A stretch of DNA of 64,000 nt from NCBI GenBank assembly GCA_035048485.1, contig CM068588.1:22652324-22716323 (forward strand), given 5' to 3'. The DNA comes from Pteria penguin. Taxonomy: Eukaryota > Mollusca > Bivalvia > Pterioida > Pteriidae. Position 1 is the stretch's first letter; the number at the start of each line of letters is the position of its first letter. Below the pieces are notes generated by a model. That model did no database searches. It saw nothing but the letters and a program-made list of their open reading frames with translations, and was not told the origin of the DNA. The position numbers and the translations under genes are program-made. This document shows, piece after piece, positions 11,501-26,500 of the stretch.

Positions 11501-14500
11501 TGTCGGGGACCTTGAGTATTTGATGCATGCCAAGTTTCACTGAATTCCAGCAAGTGGTTCCGAAGAAAAAGTTCAAACTGTGAAATGTTTACACCAATTA
11601 TCCCACCCCCCTTTTTCTTGAAAGTCTTAAAAAAATTCATAAAAAATCCAAAACATAAAATATTGAAAAATTTTCTTCGCAGTAGTATTTCTTACCATCA
11701 AAAATGATCAAATTAAACCAAATTAATGCATCAATGTTTACTAAAAGAAAAAAATACCTCTTTTCTGCATTAAAACTACCAAGTACAAAAAAACGTCAAA
11801 AAAACGTCAAAAATTTGATTTCGGAACGGAACCAAAAATAACAACACTTCTTCACACATCCCTCTAGATCATTCCTATGCATTCGGTTTGTCTCTGTATG
11901 CCCCCGTACTGAAGAAGAAGTTTGTCAAAGGAGGGTACCCTCTTTGACCTACTTTTGCCTGTGGTGGCGCCACCTGTTGATGAATCCGGACGAAAAACAA
12001 CAACACTTGTAGGGGACCATGAGTACTACATGCTTATCAAGTTTCATCAAATTCTGTTCAGTGGTTCTGGAGAAGAAGTCGAAAATGTGAAAAGTTAACG
12101 ACGGACGACGGACGACGGACGACGGACGACAGACGACAGACGACGGACGGACGACGGACGACGGACGACGGACGGTGATTGATCACAATAGCTCACTTGA
12201 GCCTTTGGCTCAGGTGAGCTAAAAACCATAAATTCTACTCATTTTCTGCCAAAGTGCAGGAACTGTAACCTTTACCTGAAAATCATAATAGGCATCAGCC
12301 TCTCTTCTTATGTTACAACTTATTCAAAGTTACTTCGATTAAGATCAAATTTACTAAAGGCAAAAGCTATCACCTGGAAACCATGTATGATTCACAATAG
12401 CAAAATAAGCCAATACTTAATCGTTAATGATCTGACCATTTCATGGTGAGGACAAAGGGTTCACCAAGCTCAACGTAGTTGTTGCATTTTGGGATATTTT
12501 GTTTTAAATATATAGCAAATTTTCAAAAATAGGACACATACTACCAGTACACAACAATATTTTAAACCAGCATCATAGTTTTCATTGTTCCACGATGAGC
12601 TTGTAGAGAACTGAAAAACACTTGTGTCACATCATTTGGATCAAGGGTGAGGCTGGAACATGAGAAATTTACATGTACTCCAAATAGAATGTCTTGAGAG
12701 TCTGAAATTTAACTGCAGAAAAAAATATTCTGTGTATCCAGGTATGAAATGAATGAGAAAATCCTAGAGTTTGGATATAAGACTGATATAAATTGATGAA
12801 TGCTTGTTGGGTAAGCATTTTCAGCCAAAGAACCACACATAAGATGAATGTTAATTGAACTGAAGTCTCCCAACACCACATCACACCTGTTGGCACACTT
12901 TTTCATTAAGATGTCATACATAAATGATCTATCAAATATCGATTTTATTTAATACATTATCATTCAGATGTCGAAATGAAACTACAGCATTAAAATAGGA
13001 ACTAATAAGGCTTTAATGTCACGTACCAAAAAATAATGATAACAGCTCTGACAGTGACACTGCCTTAGTGTCTTGACTTTCAGATTTAATACAAAAAAGA
13101 GGGTCTGAATTTAAGATGACACTATTATCAGTATATCAGTCAAATCACAACAATACAGTACAGTCCAGGTGTTTGTAATTTCCATCCGCCACAGTGGACC
13201 AAATCCAGGTGTAATTTCAAGAATTACACAATACATAGTGTAATTAACAAATGTGTGAATGAGGACAGGCAAATTTCCACCTGGATTCACATTGTGATTT
13301 CAAGTGATTTTCATGCTGTGTTTTATGCAGTTTCTCCAAAACACCTGGACTGCACCGGAGGCTAAAATTACATGTATACCACTGATCATGGTAACACAAT
13401 GAAATGTTGACATGATTCCCTACCTAAAATGCCAGTCCAAAGTTTATAAACCAGGTGCACAACTTCAAGTTAGACTCATTCATATAGTGCCACCAAACCA
13501 TCTGCTTAAGTTATGTACATTTCATTTGTGGAGAACAGAAGCACAGACAAGACTTTTTAGCCCCACCTATTCTTTCCTTCTCCAGGGACTGGACCCCTCT
13601 ATAAAACTGAAGTGCACAACTTCAAGTCATACCCTTTCATATACCATCACAAAAACATTTGTACCTGTCTGCTGTCATGGTTAAGGAGAAGAAGCGCGGA
13701 CAAGATTTTCGGGAGAGATAGAAGTGGTATAGCATAATACACCCACATTTTAAAGCCGATGTATAAAGAAATACATATAAACACAGATGTTTGGCCTGAA
13801 AAAAATTTCTGACCAAAACAAACTTTTGTAAGACAAAATCAACAATTTTGTGACATTATCTTTAATCATACATTGCCTACCTTCTTCGCTTCCTACATGT
13901 TTCAAATATCCTCCACTATCCTTCAATTTATCACAGTTTGAATTTGTGTCTGAATAACCATTAGAAACATTGTTAATGTTTTCAACATCTATATCAGTTC
14001 CTTTCACTTCCCTACTTTCACTTTCATCACTATTTTGAGAATATTTTGAACAAGACGGTTTTTCAAAACAGTCATTTTTTGAAATTTCTTTTGATTTTTT
14101 GTCATTCTTTTTAGGTGATGAACTCTCATCTTCAGTATCACTAAAAGTCTCAAGTTCATCACTGTCTGAATCCGATTCAATTACTATAGATGCATTTTGA
14201 GACTGTTTCTCTTGATCAAGAGAGGCTTGTATGGCTGCCTGCATCTGGTCATCTTCACTCAAATCAACGATGCTGGACTCCTGTTGAAGATAAAGCACTT
14301 CAATCAATCAAAGCTAAAGATATACTGTTAATTCTAGCCTGTTACAATAATGATGCAAACTTTAATGTACATTGAGGGTTGAATCTTAAAAGTCTGTAGT
14401 AAACACATTTTTTAAAATTTCAATTTAGATTTTCAAATTTTGGTTTTGTCATCCATTTGTTTATGAAGTCTGTTGATGAGGATTTTGTACCTGACGCACA

Positions 14501-17500
14501 CATACTGGTACACTGCCATTATACCATTACTTTGTATCACTGCTAATGCTATCATCATACAAAGGGTTTTGTACCTGACACACACATACTGGTACACTGC
14601 CATTATACCATTACTTTGTATCACTGCTAATGCTATCATCATACAAAGGGTTTTGTACCTGACACACACATACTGGTACACTGCCATTACACCATTAGTT
14701 AGTATCACTTGTAATGCTGCCATCATACAATGGATAACTCGCAATACATTACATTAACAACACAGCTTTAGGACCTATCTAATAACTTTTGTTAATTTTC
14801 ATTTCTTTAACAGCAATGTCTATAGAAATGACAGCTGTGTATGGAAAATAAACTAAATGACCAGATTTTCCGAAGTTTAGGAAAAAAAATAGCACTATGA
14901 TTTTGGACATTTTTTATCTAACCGACCTGACCAAAAATATTTTACCCATGACAAAAATCAGCTTATTTTGTCACAGAAATTGCTAACTACACAGAAGTTA
15001 ATTTGAGTCAAAGAATTTCTATTTAAATATTTAAGAATAATATTTTTCAAAATGAAAGGATTGTATGCAACACATCTGATTTATATTCGTTTTGTCTCTA
15101 TTGTATCATTCTGTAATATGGAATGCAATTATTGTCAAATTGAAAGTTAACTTATAAGTCATCACACAAAATGCATTGCATGGTTATGCAACAAAATAAA
15201 TTTCTAGTACTAAAATATACAAATAAAATTAAAATATATGATTAGTAACTTGAATTGTATGCTAATATCTGACTTTTTTTTACTAGCATATTAGAATTTA
15301 TTTTTAACCAACCAATGTGATTTTCGGAAATTCAAAACTGTAAACCAATAAATTAAAAAACTTTTGCTTGACGGTTAAATACATGAAAAATAAGTACAAA
15401 TATATCAGCTACTGGTCAAATTTGACAAAATTAGCATAAATATATGTAAATAATTAATTGCAAAATTTATGTACAGTTGATATTTAATGACTCAAGGTGT
15501 AATGGACATTTGAAATCCTTCTCAGTTTCCATAGGTTTGAGTACTTGAATTTTCCTGGTTGTTTACAAATGCACAGTCAGAAAGGTTGTGTACACGACAA
15601 GATCACTTCAAGTTTCTGGTGGTTTTCAAGCTCTCTATGTTCAAGTTATTGTTTTTAACTGTTTTGCCTACTGATTTACATGATGAGATTAACCTCTCAG
15701 TCTGCGAAATATTCAAATCAGCACTCAAGCATTCAATGAGTATCAAGGCACAAACCCTCATTTTGAAAATTTCCATACAGAGGACTGAAGTTAACACCTC
15801 TCCCCACCAGAATACAACTGGCAACACATTTCAAACCCCTTTCTCAGTATACAGATAAAGTGCTTCATCGCAACACTCGGCATACTAATGAAACCAACGT
15901 AATAAAACAATCTTATCATCTTCAGTTGAAAAACATTTTATTCGGTGAACTTGTTCTTCATCCAATGGGCTGCTTTGCCCAGTAATATCACACATGGTTC
16001 TTAATATGACAACCAGTGTTCAAACCCAGCTGTCAGATGGGTTTTTTCCAGGTGATTCATTATCTTATGCTTCCCTAAACAAACAAACAAAATCTAATTC
16101 AAGGACTATCAATGAACAATACCTTTGCCTTACCCTTTTCATCCTTTTTGATGGAGGAGATTCACACAGGGAGTCTGAGAATGGATGACTGGACATAAAC
16201 TCTGTCACTGTAACATACAATACAAACTATGATATGTCTAATACATATCTGAGTGTTAACTAGAAAACTGACAAAGTCAGAAGGGTGACTATCACCATGA
16301 CCTTGACCTTAATTTGGTACCAGCAGAAAGGTCGTGTAATAAGAAACGCAGATACCATATATGAAAGTCTTACTTTTAATGTTTCAAAAGTTATGGTCCA
16401 TGTTAAAGTTTTTCAAAAGCAGGTCAAAGGTCACTGTGAAGGCCACATGATAAAAAATTTAGGTACCAACGGAAAGGTCTCGTCATAAGGAACGACATGC
16501 CAAATATGAAAACCCTACTTCTTATGGTTAAATAGTTATGATCAATGTTAAAGTTTCAAATGCAAGTCAAAGGTCACTGTCAAGGTCACATGATAGACAA
16601 TTTTGGTAACAACGGAAAGGTCTTGTCGTAAGGAATACATATGCCAAATATGAAAGCTCTATCTGTCACAGTGTATTAGATATGGCCAGTATTAAAGTTT
16701 TACTGACAGACAAACGGAAGGATGGACAGACGGAGTGATTAATATAGGGCACCCACTTATAAAGCAGGGCCCTAATTAAAAATTTCAAATATCTCAGATA
16801 AATGGTATCTTCGGATATTTTCCATGATTTCTTTGATCTGGAGATACTGAGATTTGATCGTTGCAATTAATAATCAATGCTGAATGATGTCTTTCAAGAT
16901 CACTATATCTAAATCACAAAAAAATTAATGAATTTTCCATTAACTCTTTTCAGACCTCTCTCAAACATACCACAATATATCTGGTTAGTTTGGTGTTGAA
17001 AAATTTTGATGGATTTGTTTTTACAACCCTTAGATAACTGGGATGTCCTTGGTGATTTGTGTCATACACCTGTGTCAAATCTCTTCTGTTTGTTTTCTCT
17101 TTTATATCTACACTTATTCTCGGTTGCAGTGTGGACTCTGTAAAAAGATTCCCCACAGCCGGGTGTTTCAAGTGTTACTATTCAACCCTTAGATAACTGG
17201 CATATCCTTGGTGATTTGTGTCATACAGCTTTTTCAGATGTCTTCTGTTTATTTTCTCTTTTACAATGTAAAAAGACATTAGAACAAATGGGGCATTTTA
17301 TTTCAAATGAAGATTGAAAATTAAAATTTCAAAATGGCTTTTTATATATCCTGATGCCATCCCCCAAAGATATCAATAATCAAACAAACATGTGTGTGTA
17401 ACTCTACTTCTGTCAATGCATTCTGTTAAATATGCATGTGTGTGTAACTCTACTTCTGTCAATACATTCTGTTAAATAAAGAGACCACTCTAATTTTTAT

Positions 17501-20500
17501 CACTTAACAGTTACTGATCACTTTCGCCACTTACCGAGATCACAAAATGTAATTGCATCAAGTTTCTGCCAAGTCACTAGATTTTCACCTGAAATTATCG
17601 TTGTTAAATGTGAATAAAACAAATTATTAAATAGAAACAGGGAATGATTTGTTACTTTGACCCTTGTTCTTTACATGGAGGATTATTTATAAATTTTTAA
17701 ATGTACGTCCTTTGATTGTTCTGCTGTTACGGTGAGTGGGAAGGTGGGCCCGTAAACCGGTTAACCACACCATTTGTTTGGCTTTTGTCAAATTAAATGA
17801 CCGTCCTAAGTCAGTATCGTAATTGCACTACAGTCAAATATTTTTGTAATGTGTTATATGTTCTAGTATATTATTTATATTCATGTATTGTATAGCTCCA
17901 TGGTGACTTCTGCCACATAACTGAGCCAGTAACTCCTCTTTTTTCTAATAATATGCAGAAATCAGAGAAGGCAAATAAATACACAAAGAAATTTACAACA
18001 GGATTGATATTATATTTGTTAACAAAATACAAGGCCCTCAGCCTTCACCCTTTTAAAAGTATAATAGTTATATTTTCATGTTTACATATGCAATTCATTG
18101 TACATATATGATAATTCAACCAAATTTCAGATTTAGATTTTCCACGTGTTTAAGGTCAGTTTGGACCTTTTCACTGAGAAAAAAACACTACCAAAGAAAA
18201 AGCTTAAGGAGCAACAAAGAATGATGAATTCTTCCTTGCTGATGATAGTAGCATTATTTCAAAACATAATGCATTAGATATAGCCATTAAAAATGGGATT
18301 TATTGTAAAGCCATAAATCTCAAATGTGATTTATTGTATGGCAATATTTCATATGTGTTCTACCTAAGAAAGTTATAAGGCTTGTCACTTCTACGACATC
18401 ACTTCCTGGATTCACTATATAGTGTTTATCACACCTTTCAACTTTTAAAAAATATTTAGATTTAGTGTTATTGTAACTAATTTTTGTTACAATGCACATA
18501 TGTTGATTTTGAAAAATATATTGTAAGAGCAAGAGCAACGCCTAGCGTGGCATAATACGCCCATCGCTTAATTCAGATGGGATCAATTCTTATTTGGCAT
18601 GATTTTCATGAAAAACATCTGACGTTTACTAAAGTAAATTGCGTTTCATAGCATTTTATCATAGGAATAAGTCCAAGGGCAATAACTCCTGCAGAAATGG
18701 TCCTATCCAACCCATCTTGGAACTTGACCTGCGAAAAAAAACTTGAAATTTTCTAGTAAAAGCCCCCTAATACCCCCAACTCCTAAAATTATAAATTTCT
18801 CAAAAATGAAGAAAAAGATATCAATACCTGTAAAATATGTGGAAGTTGGTACATTTTACTTGTTTCCTGATAAATTTCATAATGTTTTTACAAAAAATAG
18901 ATTTTTAATGAATTTTCAAAACAAAATCTTGAAATTTATAGGTCCAAGGGCCATAAATCTGTCAAAAGTAATCAATCGTAATAAAACTCGAACTGGTACT
19001 GACACGGCTTGAAATAAAGCTATATACCAAATTTCAATTCAAGATCTTGAAAGACGGCAAAAAAAAAGTCCGGAAAACATGACCTAGGATATATGGTCAC
19101 ACCCCCCCCCCCCCTAAAATCATAAATTTCTCAAAAATGACAAAAAGATATTAAAACCCGTAATATATGTGATAGTTGGTACATTTTACTTGTTTCAAGA
19201 TAAATTTCATAATGTTTTGACAAAAAATAGATTTTTAATGAATTTCTGAAAAAATCTTGAAATTTATAAGTCCAAGGGCCATAAATCCGTCAAAACTACG
19301 TCAATCGTAACAAAACTCGAACTGATACTGACGCGGCTCAAAATAAAGCTATATACCAAATTTCAACTCAATATCTTGAAAGACAGCAAAAAAAAGTCCA
19401 GAAAACATGACCTAGGACATATGGTAACCCCCATCCCCTAAAATTATAAATTTCTCAAAAATGAAAATAAAGATATTAAAACCCGTAACATATGTGATAG
19501 TTGGTACATTTTACTTGTTTCATAATAAATTTCATAATGTTTTGACAAAAAATAGATTTTTAATGAATTTCTGAGAAAATCTTTTTGAATTTATAAGTCC
19601 AAGGGCCATAAATATGTCAAAAGTAAGTCAATCGTAACAAAACTCGAACTGGTACTGATGCCGCTTGATATAAAGCTATAAACCAAATTTCGACCTAATA
19701 TCTTGAAAGACGGCAAAAAAAAGTCCGTAAAACATGACCCCGGACGGACGGACAGCGCCATAACATAATACGTCTCGTCTAATGATGGGCGTATAAAAAT
19801 TACATCTTGATTAGGTCTCATTTTAAAATTTAATAATGATCTTTTTAAAAAGTAATCATGATTAATAGGTGCATACATGTATGTTTCCTTACAATTAAAT
19901 GGACATTCACCGACAAAACACTGTACAGTTATGTTTATTTCATTCCCTTTCATAAAATATTGTTCAATTACCTATCCAAGAATGAATACACCTGAATGAG
20001 TGAACAGGCACTTCAAGTGCGCTTATAACCCTGTTCTTACAGCTACTTACCTTACTTGCAAGTAACTCAACACAATACTATGGTACTACATGTAATATCT
20101 CACTTCAGCCACTTAAGACAATTACATAATAGCATATGGATGACATTGAATGAAAAAGTTAAAATCAAAGCAACCTAAAAACAAAGCAATTTGGAGAGCT
20201 TTCAGGGATGCTGCATTTTATTTTTTCCAAAGAGAGCATGTCACAAGCAACATTTGTAATTCATCTAGGGAGAACACTGTGCAATATGGGTTTTCTTCTG
20301 ACTATATCACTACAGCTCTATTGTAAACCTTATTTGTCCTAGGATCAATAACCACATATATAACACCGCTTACCTGTTTTAGGATCTATAATAGTGAATA
20401 TAACACCACTTACCTGTCCTAGGATCTATAATAGTGAATATAACACCACTTACCTGTCCTAGGATCTATAATAGCGAATATAACACCACTTACCTATCCT

Positions 20501-23500
20501 AGGATCTATAATAGTGAATATAACACCACTTACCTGTCCTAGGATCTATAATAGTGAATATAACACCACTTACCTGTCCTAGGATCTTTAATAGTGAATA
20601 TAACACCGCTTACCTGTCCTAGGATCTATAATAGTGAATATAACACCACTTACCTGTCCTAGGATCTATAATAGGGAATATAACATCACTGACCTATTCT
20701 AGGACCTATAATGGCGAAAATAACACCACTTACCTGTCCTAGAATCTATAATAGCGAATATAATATAACTTACCTGTTCTAGGATCTATAATAGTGAATA
20801 CAACACCACTTACCAGACCTAGGATCTATAATAGCAAATATAACACCACTTGCCTGTTCTGGGATCTATGATAGTGAATATAACACCACTTGCCTGTTCT
20901 GGGATCTATGATAGTGAATATAACACCACTTGCCTGTTCTGGGATCTATGATAGTGAATATAACACCACTTGCCTGTTCTGGGATCTATGATAGTGAATA
21001 TAACACCACTTGCCTGTTCTAGGATCTATAATAGTGAATATAACACCACTTACCTGTTCTAGGATCTATAATAGTGAATATAACACCACTTGCCTGTTCT
21101 AGGATCTATAATAGTGAATATAACACCACCTAGTGATTTACCTGTCCTAGGATCTATAATAGTGAATATAACACCACTTACCTGTCCTAGGATCTATAAT
21201 AGCTACGTAAGGCCAGCTATCTATTTTGTAGAACTGTGTGTACTTAGTTCCTTCCTCACTATCATGATATACCTGCAAACATCTTCCAAATAACTTATCA
21301 TATTCAATAAATACAAAATTTGAAAAATTTTACTTTTCATAGATAATATTGAACCTTTCTTTCACTTTTCATAAATAATATTGAACTTTTCTTTCAATCT
21401 CAAACATATTTTTTTCTATTCTACATAATATAAGGCCCCTGAAGTCAGACTAACAACTTTTTGTTCACAATTTTTTTATGATATTAATGCTTGGATTGTG
21501 ACTTCACAGTAGAATGAAATGTATATCTGTCCAAATTCAGTAAACCTGGTATAAAATGAAATGATAAAGGAAATGTGAAAAAGATAAATTACAAACCTGC
21601 CAAAATATGAAATGATCTTTGATGAGGGCTTTAACACTGGGGTTACTCCATACATCTCGGTTCAGGGCTTGACAAACAAACTCACGAACATTCTGAATAT
21701 TGACCATAATGTACCTCTGCTGATTGGTGCCGGCTTCACGTGCCTGTCAGGTAACAAAACAATTAACTCATAAGAATACATATTACAAAAGATGGAAGTT
21801 CAAATAACTTGGCAACTTCTAAAAACAATATGAGGATGTTTTCAAAACTTCATACATCATCATTAAGGCATAGGCATTTACATACTGTAATCAATGTTTA
21901 GAATTCCCAGGTATCTTATACTATGAAAATCAATATGCAATTAGCTATATTGGTGGTTAGTCTAGAATTTGGGCATCATGTTCCATGGAACTTACAAAAT
22001 GACCTAAACATGAATGTGACAAAATGACGAAGAGATAAAGGATAAGTGTTCACTCAGTAAATAAGCTACAAGAATTCTATAAGAAAAAGTCCTTACAGTA
22101 GCAGGTGCTATAGTGTCAAAGTATTTCACTCTTTTAAAACTTCCTAAATTTATTCTATACCTATGTGAACTTTCTAAATCATTATCATGTGTGTATCTAA
22201 ATCAAAAGTTCATGCATCTGTAATGCAGGAAATCTGATGACCTAGTTTTAAGACAGAAAAACAGAAACAACAAGCACATAATGTCCCCACCATACTGGTG
22301 GTTCAAAGCATAGGACGTAACACATAACATAGATTAATGAAAATATTGAAATCAAGATTTGCTTTTTGTAATCTTACATGCGCGAATGTGCCTTTATAAG
22401 TTATGTCTATGGGAGGTCTAAATAGGTCCTCTAAGGTCCTCTTCTTGTGATTCTGATTGGCACCAGACCTAAGCATCTCTTCCTGTTGCCCTTAAAAGTA
22501 TTCAATAGATGAAATGTATAATTTACAACAGCACTAGTCATTTCTGTATTTGAGTTTAAATACATTTAATAAAACATCATTTCCACATGTATTCTCAAGT
22601 ACATCTGCTTGGGAGCCTTGGTCAAGGCATGGGCTATGTCTGTAACATGCTATCCTGGAACTCCTGGAATTCACAGTTGACCCTTGTCCGAGCAAGGTTT
22701 GATTCCCTGTCAGGGTATCTCAGAATCCTAATGCCTCATACAAAATCACAAAATACTAAGATTATCTCTGTATGTAGAAGGTATTCTAATAATTAGGCAA
22801 CTATGATTAACAACAATTATCATTCTATACCTGATATTGTTTACATAAAAAAAAAAATTGAGCCAAAAAATGTGTTTGTGAAACAACACAAACCCATCAA
22901 AAGATTTTTTTTTGGTAGATCTAGCATACATTTTTAAAGATCAAGGTTATCAACACTTACATTATTTGAAAGGACCTCATTCTAAATATAGCTACAAACG
23001 TCAAAATGGCAGTCAGACCAAGCACAATATGCACTCAATCTGTCATTTCAGGAGCATAACAAGAACAATGTCTACATTGAATTATTTGCAATTTGCTTCA
23101 TTGATTTCTGGGTATCAACTTTTTATGAAGTGCAATTACCCAGTACACTGTACCATAAGTGGAATAAGTACACATAATTGAAATCAAACCTGGTCTGGTT
23201 TTTTTTTTGGTTTGGGGTTTTTTTTTATTATTTTCACCGTAAATACTTGAATATAATATGCACTTTTTTTGCCAAATTTGTCTTATCAATTTTTGACTAC
23301 ATATTATACATAGGATTAGAAATTTGTAAACTTTTTCCACACTCGTAAGTTTCAGTTGCAGATTTAGGGGGATGCATGTGTCAGTTAAAGTATCTAAATC
23401 CATCAATCAAACCCATGAGGCATCAAATATGTCTATTGTCTGTATATTGTCTGCTTCCCATAGTAAATGACCAAGGCGATAACAGGAGTAATGTCTGCAA

Positions 23501-26500
23501 TGTGCCATTCAATAGAAGACTTGCGCTGTGTTATTTAGCAATGGTTTCTAATTAGCAGATTGTATGGGTGATACAGCGATTTAACTGATAGTTACACAAC
23601 AGGTGAAACTACTTGACTGTAACAGCACGAGCATCAACAATTTGGATAGCACTCATTCATTCACTGAATCATTCTTTCTTTATCTTGTCTTCACAAACAT
23701 TGGCAATCTCCACGTAAAGTTCACGTAATATATGTAGACACACACATTCCTTCTAAAGAGGAATAATTGAAGCATTCGTTTGGGACGAGGGTTGAATACT
23801 AGTATGGCCGCAATAGTTAAGAAATTTGAAGTCTATGTGAGTTTGATTGTAAATGAAATGAATGAGAGAAAAGCATTGATATCAAATGAATAAAGGCTGG
23901 TCATTTTGTGCCACTTTTGATGAGATTACATTGTAAAAGGTATACCGCAAAGCAAATTCAGTTGACAACATCATTGATGTCATATACATGTGCTGAAAAA
24001 TCTCGCAATCTTGCAACATGAAAATGACATTATGTTTGGATTTTTCCTCTGAATATTATACATGGAGTTAGACGTTTTTCATGATTTTCATGATTTTCGA
24101 GGTCTTTTTTAGGTGTGTATTATACTCGGGTGCATATTACATTTGAGTATTTACAGTATTTGATTTTTTTAGTGTTTAAGTTTAATATCATATAAATAGA
24201 AACAAGAGAATATGAAGGATCAAATGTGTTGCATACTTAAGTTACTATCTAGTTTTCAAAAGCATGACTCCAGCCAGAAAGTAGATATGTATGTATTAGA
24301 CTTACTTGCTTCAGCTTGAAAGTCACGAAAGCCATCGAATACTGATTTCGCTTGTCGTCTTCTTCCCCTGATAACTATTGGAAAAAGAAAGTGATTCAAA
24401 TTTTGAACCTTTATTGCAGGTCTATATATTTGATGTATCATTTTATTTTCCTAACATTATAGTATATATGTTTTTGCTTGTTTCTTGTTTCACATCTCAC
24501 CAAGACGATTTCACTTATATAGTAAAGGCACCTGCCTGCAATGCATTGCACAGAAATTTAGACCTATGCAATGGACCCCTACTGAAGCAGTGAGAGAATT
24601 TTTGCATGCCAAACCTGTTATCTAACATGATACAGGGCTTCTGATTTTACTGTCTCATCTGAAAGACAGGACATCAACAAACCATCATATGGACTTCCAT
24701 GTAATCTTGGCAGCTCTTGGTCAGAAGCTAAACCTTTACCAACTGAGCTAAGCCAGCCAAAAAGTAAACTGGAAATTCCCAGTACCTGATCAAGAATAAA
24801 GTAATTTTCTATTAGTACTGTATGTGTTAACATATTAGCACAATCAAATTTTAGCACAAAATGTTAAAAAGTGGGTTTGGCAATATCTGAGTGTAGTCAT
24901 GAATTAGCACATTTGTCAAATTCAGTTTAAAGCATATTTAATCCATTAAACTAACACATTCAGAACAGTGTACTGGTTCAAAAAATATATTTATACTTTT
25001 AAATATGATTTGTGGGGAATTGATATACGTAATGCAAACATTTTAACTGAACATTACTTGTATTCTCTTTTTTGGGGTTTTTTTGTTTTTTTTTTTAATC
25101 AAAATAAACGATGAATTTGTTCCTGATTGGTATTTGATAGATATATTACATATAGAGAGTTGAAACTGCTGTTCCCCTTTAATTTCATTGATCTCATATA
25201 TTTTATATAAGGATAGTCATGACTTTGTACACTTTGAACAGCACAAAAACTGCTAAAATGTGATTCCCTTTGAATATAAGTACACATACAGTAATTACTT
25301 ACTGAACTATAACGCAATAAACACAGAAGGGTTACAGATGTTAGGAAAATGTTTCAATCATAGAAATTTCCAATAATTTCAATAATCAAATCAGTTGAAA
25401 AGAATTTTCTAATCTTATCATGTTTATATTATATTTTTCTCTTTAAATATATATTTATATATATATATCTTTTTTTACAACTGAATTGTCTTTTTATTCA
25501 AAAATTTTCTTTACTTTTTCATTTTCAAGTACCTTTCAACTTCAATGACTGACACAAAACTCTACATAATCATATTTGAAGACCGACTTTGGCTTACATA
25601 TAAATGTCAATGAATACATTTTTAGAGTGAAATAAATGCTGACCTCTAATTTTATTACTCTAGCTGAGGTTGATGGATTAATTGCCATTGCTTTCTAAAC
25701 CTGTAACAGCCACCACTCAGATATCACTTTCAGAGGAGTATGAGAAATGTTCAGAGAAGCAAATGAATCTCTTTTATGTCATATACATACCAAAAGCTGG
25801 AACATCCTCGATCAAGGTTTCATTCTTCTGTGGTATTGGTGCTCTTACTTCATCCTCACTATAAACCAAAATCAATATCATCTAATAATACACAAATAAA
25901 CTCTACTATGTTAAAAAACACTTTCACAAGATATTATCACTCTTATGTACCCGGCCCCCAAAAAGTCCTAATAAGACAAATTTTGAAATGTATGTCAAAG
26001 GTAACAGTGAAGATCATAAGGTCAATGACCTTGTGTAATTTTAAAGGGAGTATTAGTGGAGTGTGCTTGCTAAATATGAAGTCTCTATTTCTCACAGTTC
26101 TAAAGTTATGGCAAAAGCTAACGTTGATGACAGACAAACAGACAGACAGGTCAAAAACAATATGCCCTGAATATATCAATGTGGGGGCATAAAACAAACT
26201 GTTGTCAATCATACCTGAGTAAACGTGCACTTGGCTGGACAGCACATACACATATGGTATAAATGTGCACACAGCACAGTCAGGGTTCAACTCCTTCACC
26301 CTAACTATCATGAATTATGAAAAATATGAAAGTAACTGATGTCACATGACTATGAAATTACATACTGACATATAATTAGTCATCTCATATCTTATAAAAA
26401 TGTTGTTTCCTTTATCAGTAATTTGAAGAAGAAATACAATTATTCATGGACATGCCATCCCATTTTATCTCACTTCCTCTTTATATTTAGGAGTTATTTT

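Noticed and set aside
12669..12921. Two overlapping minus-strand frames with exon-like length
   Set aside because: They lie in UBXN7 intron 10 with no domain similarity, no fitting phase and no need for a further exon there.
13412..13684. 90-codon plus-strand frame
   Set aside because: It spans the two ~155-bp tandem repeat units; the peptide similarity within it is just the DNA repeat.
14433..14757. Overlapping open frames of 94-103 codons on both strands
   Set aside because: They come from the 84-bp tandem repeat inside an intron and have no protein family resemblance.
20341..21200. CRISPR-like regular array
   Set aside because: There are no unique spacers; the whole 40-bp unit repeats, and the host is a eukaryote.
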